This document shows positions 10,279 to 20,890 of a stretch of DNA of 64,000 nucleotides, piece by piece. The stretch lies in contig OZ020268.1 in assembly GCA_963971225.1 (NCBI GenBank), forward strand, positions 39,749,348 through 39,813,347, in the 5' to 3' direction. How positions within the stretch are numbered: position 1 is the first letter of the stretch; each line of letters begins with the position of its first letter. The translations under genes and the position numbers were made by a program. The stretch is from Melieria omissa (lineage: Eukaryota; Arthropoda; Insecta; Diptera; Ulidiidae). The notes beneath the pieces were generated by a model. That model saw nothing but the letters and a program-made list of their open reading frames with translations. It ran no database searches and was not told the origin of the DNA.

Positions 10279-12207
10279 AAACCGTGGTCTGCTCACCGCG
10301 CCCAAGGATTTTGCCCACCGTTTCAATCCCATCGGCGATCTGCTCTCTAAAGATTTCCATCCGAATCACTCATACGCCACCACTGCCGACTTGATTGCGG
10401 GCGCCGCAGTGCCCGCCGCCGCCGCCAGCCCCAGTCCCAGCTCCTCGCTTAAGCAATCGACGCAGCAGCCGCAGCCGACCACGCCCCTGCCGCAACAGCA
10501 GCACCGTTCCAACACGCCACAGCAGCAGCAGCAACAACAACAACCGCAACAGCAGTACAAACAACAGCAACAAATTTTTAATATTCGTTATCCGTCGCCA
10601 GCTGCATTTTTTCATCATCACCATCCGCACCCGCACCCACACCCGCATCAGCACCAACAATTGCCACCGCAGCCGAAGCCACAACAATCGCCGTCACACA
10701 AGTCCACACGTCAAGGCACACCGTCGCCGCAAGCAACTGCCACCTCCACTCAGCCGAGCCGCGAGCGGCCGCTGGACGAGCTCAAGCGCAAGTCCGACGA
10801 CGCCAGCGCGCCTCCCGATGCCGCCGCCGACGACGTCGCCGTTATCGAGCTGTCCACCTCCGACGAGTGTGCCGCCGGCTCCGGCACTGGGCGCGACAGC
10901 AACGCCTCCAGCGCCACCACGGCCAGCGCGGGCGCCAGCATTGCCAACTCGGCGCTGCTCTACAAGGACTCGCTGGAGCAGCTGTTGCAGCGGCGCCGCT
11001 CGTGCTCGTCGCTGGGCGTCGCCGGCGGCATCGACGGCCTGCGCTCGTACTCGCAACTGCTGCTCTCGAGCACGCCCAGCTGCACGGACACCTCCAGCTG
11101 CAAGGAGAAGAGCTCCTCATCGTCTACCTCATCAACACCACCACCCACCTCAGCGCTGCTGGCGCAACACCAGCAGCTCAGCCACATGCTGAAGAGCCCC
11201 TCCGAGTCGTCGCTCTTCGGCGAGCCCATCGAGGAGGAGACGCGCTGCGTCGTCTGCAACGCGCACTTCCCCAACGTGTGGCTGCTCGAGCAGCACGCCG
11301 CGCTCCAGCACCCGCACATCGGCCCCGGCGACGAGAAGCCGTTCATCTGCGAGCAGTGCGGCCAGTCGTACCGCTACCGGTCCGCCTACGCCAAGCACAA
11401 GGAGCAGAACCACCGCGCCCGGCTGCCCGCCGACAAGCTCTTCACGTGCGACGTGTGCGGCATGCAGTTTCGCTATCTCAAGTCGTTCAAGAAGCATCGC
11501 CTCAACCACGCACTCGAGCGTCTGCACGGCAAGAAAAGTGTGGTCGGCGGCGGTGGCGGGAAACACATGGCACCGGTGCACGTGCTGGCGGAGCAGGACG
11601 TGGTCACCAGCTCGCAGGAGCCCATGGTGGCCGACGAGGGCGGTGAGGATCTGCGCATCAACGTCAAACGCGAGCAGAATGTCGACGAGCGCGCCGAGGA
11701 CGAACAGGACGCCACCATCGACTCGGCCGGCATGCTGCTCTACAACGACAACAACTCATCGGCTTCAGCCTCGACCACGGCCACGGAGCCCAACATTAGC
11801 AGTTCAGACGGAATTCATAGTACAAATAAGAGGGTAAGTGGCCATTCGCTCTTGTTCGATGATGGTAAATTTAAATCGCCCTCACAGCCTCGTCTTCTTA
11901 CAACTCCACACATGGAAACGGATCCCTCCTATCACCACCTACAACGCCACCACCATCACCAGCATCCACAACAGTTGCCACCGCATCTGCACGGCTCGGT
12001 GGCAGGTACCGCACTGCCGCCACATCAGTCACATCCCGGTACCGCTGCTGGCACATCCATCAGCTCATTGAACTCACTCAACTCGATCACGTCGCTCATC
12101 AACGCCGAACGCATACCGAGCGAGCAATTTCTGGGCCTTAATCCACAAGAAGCTTCAATACTCAATTTTCTGCGCGTCGACGCAGCTGAGCGGCAACGCG
12201 ATAAGCG
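10279..12207 (+). CDS. mamo: C2H2 zinc-finger transcription factor (mamo-like), large exon B
   Basis: This is the main coding exon, GC-rich against A/T-rich flanks. Order: a conserved-looking start NRGLLTAPKDFAHRFNP; poly-Gln and Gln/Pro low complexity (about 10450-10580); a His/Pro run (10610-10670); Ser/Ala-rich linkers including an acidic ELSTSDE motif. Three C2H2 fingers follow: CVVC..HAALQH (11246-11311), CEQC..HKEQNH (11348-11413) and CDVC..HRLNH (11447-11509). After them come acidic and His-rich disordered segments. It ends KR at a GTAAGT donor at 12208, phase 2. The first finger has a non-TGEKP linker, so these fingers may serve protein contacts or a different site from the C-terminal trio. 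Nuclear DNA binding is inferred from family. An optional in-frame mini-intron lies at 11834-11887. Confidence 0.85.
11834..11887 (+). other. 54-bp optional intron (exitron-like) in exon B
   Basis: A strong GTAAGT donor follows AAGAGG at 11828-11833. CCCTCACAG ends at 11887. The 54 bp are 18 codons with no stop, so both the spliced and the retained message stay in frame. The region just after the third finger is disordered, so either form is tolerable. RNA junction reads are needed to decide. Confidence 0.5.
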
Positions 12208-14189
12208 GTAAGTCATTCGCAAGTATCAAACTGTTTAAAAGAGTGTGACAGTATAGAGTTGTCACACTCTTTACTGTCACACACTGTGACTGTGACAATA
12301 CGCACAGAAATATTGTGACAAAATTTATATTGCGACAATATAGAGGTGTAACAACATAGAATGTGACAGTATGGAGTGATGGGATAATATTAATTGTGAC
12401 AATATTACTTATGATACTACTACTGTCACTTTTAATTGTAACACTACCAAGCTTGTGAAAATATAACCTTAACCTTAGTATTATTGGATGCTTTGTAATC
12501 ACAGAGAGTGTGACAGTATAAAGTGTGACAATATAGATTGTTACAATGTAGATCGTGCTAGAATTAGTTGTTACAAAACTTACTCTGAATCTATAGTAGC
12601 ACATTATTTGTAACACTATTCAATGTGACAACCGAAAACCCGATATAAGTTTGTGACAAGATAATTTCAATATAGTATTTTTGAAATTAGATAGATAGAT
12701 AGATTGATTCTTTATTAAATTTTCAAATAACAATAATAAAGAATGTACGACAATGACTTTAAAAAGTCGTCTGTCGGAAAAATAATTAACTTTACAATAA
12801 TAGACAATCGTTCATACATATATAGAGAGTTAACAATATTCATTTATAATCAGATTCCTGTATTTCAAAGCATCAGTGACATACAAAACAAGACAATTCC
12901 AACCATTTAGACCTATTCCATTTAACACATTCACAATTTCATCGTCATTTAAGAACATACTGCCCAATTGAAATTATTTGATGCTTATTATTATTATTGG
13001 ATGCTTTGTAATCACAAAGAGTGTGACAATATTAGGCGTGACAGTATTAAGTTATTATGTTGTGACAAAGTTACTTATGACACTATTAATGTCACCATGT
13101 ATTGTGACACTACTTACTATGACACCATTATGACATACTTTTTGTAACACTATTCAATGTGACACATGAAAACTCAATATCGCAAAAAGTGTGACAAAAT
13201 GTAGATTGTGACAGTATAGAGTGTGACAATATGCATAGAAACAGTGTAACAATTTCGATTGTGAAAATGTAGACTTTTTAGTGTATAAATGTGTATATAT
13301 CACAACAAGTTTGGGACGAGATACCTTCAATTTATTATTTTTACACATTATTATTGAATGCTTTGTAATCACAAAGAGTGTGACAATACAGAGTGCGACA
13401 GTATACTAAAGAGTATGACAGTGTAGAGTGTGACAATATTAATTGTGAGAACATTACTTATGACACTATTGTGACACACTTTTGTTACACTTTTTAATGT
13501 GGTATATAAAAACCGGTTTTCACAACAAGTTGTGACATAATAACCTAAATTTTTTTTAATCACAATTTTTTAATGACAATATAGAGTACGACCATATACA
13601 AGGCAAGTGTGTGACAATTTAGATTGTGGCAATATATAATGTGATAATATAAAGTGTGATAGTATACAGTGTGACAATATAGATTGATAATATGAATTGT
13701 GACAACTTTACGTATGACACTATTGATGTCAATGTCAATTGTCGCAATTTTGTGACAAACTAATGAAAAGTTACACATGACAACCTAATATCACAAAAAT
13801 TTTGTGACAGGATAACCTAAATTTATTATTTGTATACATTATTATTGCTTGCTTAAATGATTTGTAATCACAAAGGGTGTGACAATGTATGAAAAGTGTG
13901 TGAAAATACAAACGGGAAAAATGTGGCAATTAAGATTGTGACAATATAGAGTGCGGTAGTATTAAGTATCATATTATAGAGTGTGACATAGTATGATTAA
14001 TTGTGACAACAGTACGTATAACATTACTGTCACAATTAATTGTGACATTATTGTGACACCCTGCTTTTAACACTTTTTGTGACAAGATAACCTCAATTTA
14101 TTATTTTTACACATGATTATTGGATGCATTGGAATCACATCTCTCTCTCTCTCTCTTCCTATTTCTCTCTATTTTTATCCCCCTTTCAG
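12208..14189 (+). repeat. 1.98-kb intron made of a degenerate TGTGACA repeat array
   Basis: The intron between exon B and the last exon starts GTAAGT and ends in a TCTCTCTCTCTC run and CCCCCTTTCAG. Between them, short units such as GTGTGACAATATAGA and its variants repeat dozens of times, with some inverted TGTCACA copies near 12259-12285. A higher-order unit of roughly 220-280 bp carries AACCTMAATTTATTATTTTT then GATGCTTTGTAATCACA; copies occur near 12463, 13323, 13544, 13811 and 14089. The last copy reaches the acceptor tract. The array is interrupted by a foreign segment at about 12680-12965. Confidence 0.9.
12680..12968. mobile_element. possible short retroposon inserted in the repeat intron
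   Basis: This segment lacks the TGTGACA motif that fills the DNA on both sides. It begins with a TAGATAGATAGAT run followed by TTCTTTATTAAATTTTC, and ends near 12968, where the array resumes. A tetranucleotide tail next to an A/T-rich end is what a minus-strand non-LTR or SINE copy would leave. I see no coding sequence or clear target duplication. Confidence 0.4.
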
Positions 14190-14463
14190 TCCGCAGACAT
14201 CACGCTTCGCCTGTCCCTTCTGCGGCAAGTGCGTCCGTTCCAAGGAGAACTTGAAGCTGCACGTACGCAAACACACCGGCGAACGGCCGTTTGTCTGTCT
14301 GTTCTGCGGACGCGCCTTCGGCGGCAAGTCGGATCTGACACGCCACCTGCGCATCCACACCGGCGAGCGGCCGTACCACTGCGAATCGTGCGGCAAGTGC
14401 TTCGCGCGCGCCGACTATCTGTCGAAACACCTGACCACTCACATACACAACGCTCCGCGCTGA
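14190..14463 (+). CDS. mamo: C2H2 zinc-finger transcription factor (mamo-like), last exon with fingers 4-6
   Basis: The acceptor CCCTTTCAG ends at 14189 and the exon enters in phase 2 (CG plus T gives Arg). It encodes three tightly linked classic fingers: CPFC..HVRKH (14212-14274), CLFC..HLRIH (14296-14358) and CESC..HLTTH (14380-14442). Both linkers are TGERP, so they form a sequence-specific DNA-binding trio. The protein ends HIHNAPR with TGA at 14461-14463. The motif order [20 protein letters not shown] and [19 protein letters not shown] is what I associate with fly Mamo, a BTB-ZF factor required for germline meiosis. I cannot align it here, so the symbol is a judgement. BTB-ZF genes often swap finger exons by alternative splicing, so fingers 4-6 may be isoform-specific. 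Confidence 0.75.
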
Positions 14464-15030
14464 GATGAGGCGCGAAGGAGACAACGACTCCTTCGCAGAT
14501 AATAAAATGACAACGAACGAAGCGTTGAGGGCTGGCGGCGACGATGGCGGCGCTGGCAGACGACGATCAGCGGCCGCTGACTGAGATCGAGCGACAGCGG
14601 CACGGCGTCGAATTGGCGCCGTTGGAGCAAAACACACACAACAACACATACATAAATGCTTAGGTTATATAAGTTGAGGCACGCGACACAATTACGGGAA
14701 ACAGGAATCTTTTATTTGTAAGACAAGTATGACGACAACAAACACATTTGCGAAGCGCTGAGCTGCTTGCGCCCGATTTTTCTGTTTGCAGTCGAGAGCA
14801 GCTTTGCCATAGCGAAATGCTCGTTCGTTATGCGTGAAGAGAAAGTTTTAAGAGAAAATAATCAGTTTTAGAATAAATATTTGGGAATTTTACGCAAGTG
14901 TCAAGTTGAGGCAGAGAATTGAGAGATTGAAGAATTAGCACAGATGGGTTATCAGAGGAATTGAGGAATGGTGAAAGAAGAGAAAACTGCGCGCAACAGG
15001 GGAATTCTGCAAGAACTTACAAATAAATAT
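14464..15030 (+). other. probable 3' UTR of the zinc-finger gene
   Basis: Moderately GC-rich sequence follows the TGA, then falls to A/T-rich. AATAAA occurs at 14872-14877 and 15022-15027, so two poly(A) sites are possible. The UTR could be much longer, since 3' UTRs of fly regulatory genes often run for kilobases and the plus-strand A/CA bias resumes at about 20.9 kb. Confidence 0.5.
14872..14877 (+). terminator. candidate polyadenylation signal, zinc-finger gene
   Basis: AATAAA lies about 410 bp after the stop codon. A second AATAAA is at 15022. No functional evidence beyond the hexamer and its position. Confidence 0.4.
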
Positions 15031-16477
15031 AGGCAACGGGGAACAAACATTTAGCACTTAGCACGGGTATTAACTTATAAATTACGTGAATTCGGAGAAT
15101 GATAAGCCTTGGCATTTGTTAAAGAATCTTATTTCGGCGCTATTATTATTGGAATCATAAGTAATCTAATTTTTGTACGAAACTCTAAATTCGAAACGAC
15201 ATTAAGCATCAGTATAGGGTCTACATACATGCCTGCGTACATATGTAAAATGCAAAACTGTACAACAAATGTTACATGCAAACAATTGTAAACAATGTCA
15301 CTGCACAGATCTATGCGGAACAGGAAACCATGACATGACATCTTGAGCGGTATTGGAGCTTAGTTGTGTTTAGGATGATGTGAAACAAATTTGTTATTTT
15401 TGAGTTTAGATTGCGTTCTTGAATGAGTTCGCACCAAATTGTTAAGTTTTATGACATCAAGAGCGAAAAAATTAGGAAGCCTGAGGATCATATCATTTCT
15501 AGACTGTCTGCTTGATAGTAATTTGGGCACAAAAAGTTCTCAAGTTATTGTCATAAGCAGAAATGTCACTCTTGTTCTTGAGCTTGCCAGCTTACTAAGT
15601 TAGTTATTTAAAAAAAATTGTAAAGATACAGAAAAGAAAAAAGTCAAATACATCAACCGAGTAGGTTTCGTTTAAGGTATCAGGTTTCTAACATTTTTCT
15701 ATTTTGTTGGAAGATTTTACGTCATTTTTTATACGTTATATGTTCATACTAACCTAGAACAATCAAAAGAGTGTTTCAATACATTCAACTTGCCGTACTC
15801 TGAACTGATATTCGAAGAGTTTCAGATTCAGTTGACATTTTCCTGAGTGTTCTACCATCAGTTGAGTGTTTGACTGGCCATAGAATGACAACATAGGAAA
15901 ATAATTGTTTAGTCTATGAGGTGATAAAGCTAGACATTAGTATAGAATGGATTTAATAGAGTGACCCATGACCTTTTAAGTATAGCGTCCTAATTAATCT
16001 TAGAAGATGTGCGTGTTCAATTGAGTTAATGCCTGAACATATCAGGCTGTATAGTCTGCTCAACCTGTGAGGGAGTTGATTAGTTGGCGGAATGTTTTCG
16101 ATACATCAGCATGAGGTACAAAGAAGGTACTCTCGTATAAGATATACGATTTTTTCACGATTTTTGCATTAGAATTGCAAGATTTATGCAAAATTATGCA
16201 AGTTTGTTATAGACAAAACCCAGATCAAATAGCAACCAGATAAAGTGTTCAAAAGTGTTTGAGTGTTGCATCCACTTTCTTGTTCCTATTCGAAGAAAGC
16301 GAGTTAGTGTGCGGAGGCCTTTTAGAGTTGCAATAATATTTATCACATAAAAATCGATTATTTTTTATTTGATACTACAAAAACTAGAATGTTTAAGTTT
16401 AAATATTAAACAAGCTAACAAGATTCTGATTTATGACCATGACCAGACTCATTAAAAATGGCAGAGAAATTCTACTA
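15030..16477. other. gene-free DNA
   Basis: Only short frames below about 75 codons with no recognisable motif. No repeats stand out. Intergenic or distal UTR. Confidence 0.55.
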
Positions 16478-17370
16478 CAGGGGGACCATTTAAGATTTCG
16501 AATTTCAATCGATTATAAAAAAAGCGAATGAATATTTAATTCCTGTTTTAGTACAAAGCTTGGACTTTGTTATTTAAGAATGAAAAACGATATCGTTCAT
16601 ATGACTGCCACGACTGACCTTACAATACGCCATTCGGTCAACCCAATTTTCAAGTATTTGTTTGATTGTTCCGGGTAGAATTTCGTAAATGGCAACTTTG
16701 ATTTCATGTTTCAAAGCTTCAATCGCCTCTGTATGGTTAGCGTAACACTTGTCCTTTACGGCTCCCCACAAAAAAAAGTCCAACGGACTTAAATCGCAGC
16801 TCCGAGACGGCCAATTGACTTCAGAATTTCGGCTGATTATTCAATTTTCGAAAACGGTGCCCAAAAGTTCGATTGTTACGTACCGGATGGTCATCCGCCT
16901 TCAGTTCTGGGACCAATTGAATTTTGTAAGCCTTCATGCCGAGATCTTTATGCAAAATTCTCATCAAAGGAGTGCAGGAAATGTTCAATTCCTGAGAGCG
17001 ATGACGAGTTGACGTTGATGGATGTTCACGCAATGTTTTCGGTTGTGCACACTGTACGAGAACGGGAACGGGTTGCTTGGTCCATTAACGATCCAGTTTC
17101 ACGAGCTCGCTTCACAAATTGATCCACAAACCTAGTTGAAGGTCAATCTTTTTTTGAAAATTTTTTTTGAATTTCTTACAGTTTGGGCTGAAGGCTCTCC
17201 ACTCTGGAAGTAAGTTCTCAATATTTCCCAATTTAGTTCAAACGTATAGCGTCCCATTTCGTAAATGTCAAACTTTTAACTAAATTTCGAACACAAATTG
17301 AATGACATTTTTACTGCCATTCTCGAAATAAAGCGTAGTTCAAATTCCAAACGCTAAATGGACCACCCTT
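16478..17370 (-). mobile_element. mariner-like element, internally deleted (893 bp)
   Basis: It is flanked by TA (16476-16477 and 17371-17372). The imperfect terminal inverted repeats begin CAGGGGGACCATTTAAG on the left and AAGGGTGGTCCATTTAGC on the right (reverse strand). Minus-strand pieces read as mariner transposase: HPSTSTRHRSQELNIS and MRILHKDLGMKAYKIQLV (16821-17033) from the helix-turn-helix region. The C-terminus has DFFLWGAVKDKCYAN, with the third catalytic acidic position, and WVDRMAYCKVSRGSHMNDIV (16574-16783). The central catalytic region between them is missing, and frames are broken. A typical element is about 1.3 kb, so roughly 400 bp are lost. Non-autonomous. Confidence 0.9.
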
Positions 17371-17653
17371 TATATACTGAAAAAGTAGCTTGTTTTTCTT
17401 TTGTGGTTTTTAAAATTAATAGTAAATTCAATTTAAATTTACATAATTAAAAATGAGAAGAGAAAACTGAAAAGGAAGAAGAAGAAGCACACTTTTTCGA
17501 TGAGCATTCAGAATTGAAAATGTAAACAAGATTTGAACCATAGACTCATAAAGAATGAGAAAAGAAGCTTGCGTTTCAATCGAGGATCATTTTCAAATTA
17601 AACATGAAAACTTGGATAGAAATTTTAACTCAAAGTTAATTCATCATGTTTAA

Positions 17654-17890
17654 CCCCTTCGAGACGGAGTTTAATTTTGAAATCCAAAATACTCTAAGTA
17701 GAAATATTCTCATGCTATGAATGTTGGGGTTAGAAAATTATATTGGATGCTCACAAATTCTGAAATCATCCTTTTATGCGAGAACACCGAAATTGAAGAA
17801 ATATTTTGCGTGGGTCGTAAGATTTGAATAATTGTTTTGAGGGGCTTAAAAACCCTGCTGGGATGTATTATCCCAGTAGTCCCGAAAGGG
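17654..17890. mobile_element. piggyBac-type MITE 1 (237 bp, TTAA-flanked)
   Basis: TTAA at 17650-17653 and 17891-17894 flank ends CCCCTTCGAGAC and, on the reverse strand, CCCTTTCGGGAC. TTAA target duplication with CCY-starting termini is diagnostic of the piggyBac superfamily. It has no coding capacity. Confidence 0.8.
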
Positions 17891-17929
17891 TTAAGTCAAT
17901 ATTTACTTAGAACTGGAACCGTCAACAAG

Positions 17930-19260
17930 ATTTTAATTTCCAACTCATCAAAAATGAGAGAGAAATTTGAACTGAAAGATGTCAGTAGATGTTCGTTTAC
18001 TATTTTTAAAGAAAACAATATTTCAGTTTCCACTATAGATCTATTTGAAATATCGGAGAAGTTTCAACTAAAAGGGCACCATGTTTTTCAGTCGATGGTC
18101 ATTTAAAAATTTCAATTTCAACGCAAAGTGAATGATTCATTGTTTTTATGATGATTCATTGTATGAATGAATTCATTGTTTGTTTTTAAGTCAATATTTA
18201 CTTAGAATTGGAACCGTAAACAAGATTTTAATTTACAATTTTGCAAAAATGAGAATAAGCAACTAAAAAATAAGAAGAAGAAAATACGTTTTTTGATTAG
18301 CATTCAGAATTGAAAACGCAAACAAGAATTTGAACCATAGACTCATAAAAGATAAAAGAAAACAGAAGCTTACTTTGCAGTCGAAGATCATTCAGTATTT
18401 CCAAAGAAAACATTATTCTAATAGATTCATTAAAACTAAGACAGAAATTTCAACTAAAAGTGAATCAATCATTTTTAAGTCAACTTAAAACTACTTAAAA
18501 TTGGAACCGTAGGCACAATTTCAATTAGCAGCTCATCAAAAATGAGAGAGAAATTTAAACTGAAAGAAAAATCTGTAGTCGACTCATTCATTCAGTGTTT
18601 TCAAAGTAAACAGGACCTTAATAAATTCATCAAAACTTGGAAAGAAATTTCAACTTGAAGTGAATTCATGGTTTCTTAGTCGACAATCATTCAGTGTTTT
18701 CAAAGTAAACAAAATTTTAATAGATCCATCAAAACTTGAAGAGAATATTTAACCAAAAGTGAATCCATTGTTTCTTAGTCAATAATAACTTTGAACTGGA
18801 ACCGTAAACACGATTTTACTTTACAGCTCATCAAAAATGAGAAAGAAATTTGAACTGAAAGAAAAGTATGTAATCGATGTTCATTCAGTGTTTTCAAAGA
18901 AAACAAGATTTCAATTTCCACTAAAGATTCATTAAAAATATGGGAGAAATTTCAATTAATCATCAGCATCCATTGTTTTTCGGTCGATGATCTTTTAGAG
19001 TTTGAAGCGTAATACGATTTTCATTTACAGTCATAGATTCATCAACGATGAGAGAGAAATATTAATTGAAAAAAATATATTGTTTTTCAGTCGATGATCC
19101 TTTAGAATTTATAGTTTCAGATTATAGATTTTATTAGATTTTCATTTAAAATCATAAATTCATCAACAATGAGAGAGAAATCTTAAATAAAAAAGTCATT
19201 GTTTTTCAGTTGATGATCACTTAGAATTTATAGTTTCAAATATCAGATTTGCAGACTAAA
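17930..19260. repeat. degenerate tandem array with alternating TTCATCAAAA / GTCGATGATCATT motifs
   Basis: Segments such as ATTCAGTGTTTTCAAAG, AAACAAGATTTTAATAGA, TCATCAAAAATGAGAGAGAA, ATTTGAACTGAAAGA and TTTTTCAGTCGATGATC recur many times at roughly 70-130 bp spacing. Copies with lower similarity begin before, at about 17440. The repeat is old and drifting, and I do not recognise the family. Confidence 0.75.
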
Positions 19261-20890
19261 TAATATTGAATATTTTTATCTCTTACAATAATTGGAGCCA
19301 GCGTTCAGGAATTGCCTTTTAATATATTCAATCTTTTGTATTTAATTATTTTTTATATATAAACAAAGCAAAAAAATGAATTACAAAAGTTGGTAAACGA
19401 ATGTTAACTGAACCGCCGACAGAGTTGGGATTGAAACCTTGCACGTATAAGACTTTCAAGTCATGGACTAGTAGCAAGTCAGCTTATGTAAAATTACAGA
19501 AGAAAGTTCTTATCAACCAATCAAGACAGGCTAATGTTAGGCTCTGTGTGGTTAGGTTGAAGCAGCAGCTTTTTCCTGAAAAAAATCACTTAACACTAGA
19601 CTGTCCTACAAATCCGAACTCCCTTCAATGTCGATATGAAATCATGTAAACTAGGTTACAATTTTATTTGGTATTTAAATTGGCTTTAAGAATAGTAAAA
19701 GTTTCAGAAGATTTTCTTTCAGAAAGCTATAAAACAGAATATTTAAACAAAAATAACTCAATGGAGTCAAGAATAAAGCAAGGCATTTTATTTTCTATCT
19801 GTGTGAAGGAAAAAAGCCCTCGCCGACTATGCTCTACAGATTGATAGACAAGTACTTACTATAATCTAAAGAATTCTTATGCAAGTTTCTTGAACATATT
19901 TCTTTTTAAACTAACAAGAATCCAAGATCAAACATAAGTTATCTCTTCTCGTGCCTAGGTCTTTGATTGGTTTATCTAGAAAAGATTATTTAAATGAGAT
20001 AAATAGTTAGTTGCCTTAGTTGATTGTGATTTGCTCCTAGCAAGTAAAATTTTTACTATTTCTCATCCAGAACTTAGTCTCCTACCGCTTTGATGCCGAT
20101 TACTGTGCAATTTATTTTGAATTCGAAACTCGCGCAAGAAATTCTATTAAGTCTTCTACTTCTTATCTTTGATTGTTGTGCAATTCAATTAGGAAATTCG
20201 AAATATCAACTCAAAAATGCTCTGCTGGGCTGTGCAGTGAATTGAGATGGATTTGAAAATCTAAAAACCAGTGACGACCATTCTGCTACTCGCAAGCAGT
20301 AGCAACGTCAAGACAGATATGCGTCATTGTCGGCATTGCTTCTCCTCGCGAGTAGCAGAATGGCCAACACTGCTCCAGACAATGATGCTTCAACATTTGA
20401 TTCAACTCAGTGAAGTTTTTAATATCAATTCGAGTATTCGAGTAATTCTCATTCAAAAATCTAATATTTGATTAGGAAAATGCAAATTGTTTATAACAGC
20501 GAGCAGACAATGAAATATCAGATCAGGATTCGTAATGAACTTTGGCTCTTAATCCGCAAATGGTTCGATTTCAGTTCGATAGATTGTCGCCGCTTTTGCT
20601 CACTAATTTTATTTACATATGTATTGGTATTTTTGTATAGTAATATTGGTGCTGGTTTTGTGGTTTTGTGTACGAAGAAAGCCCGGGTTCAGGGATGAGG
20701 GCGAGACGAGTTGTTAGAATAATTTCAGCCGTGCAGAGGTTTATTTAAGTATTTATTTTTCTTATTGGGCAAAATACGATCTACATTAAACTGACACAGT
20801 TGAGAGTTTTCCAAACAAAAAAATGACTTAGAAATGAAAAAAAGTAATGCAAGAAATGCGCAGAGATCAGTTTGAGCGAGTTATAGTAAA
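19260..20890. other. gene-free DNA
   Basis: Short frames only. A tRNA-like B box on the minus strand near 19420-19440 is discussed under rejected items. An inverted pair TTCTGCTACTCGC/GCGAGTAGCAGAA near 20280 and 20347 could form a 67-bp-spaced hairpin. Confidence 0.5.

Noticed and set aside
10395..11646. Arg/Pro/Ala-rich frames overlapping the zinc-finger exon on both strands
   Set aside because: Shadow frames of a GC-rich true exon; no domains.
19401..19649. tRNA-like B box on the minus strand (GGTTTCAATCCC) near 19420
   Set aside because: The A box and stems are poor and there is no second copy in the window. At best an old SINE scrap.
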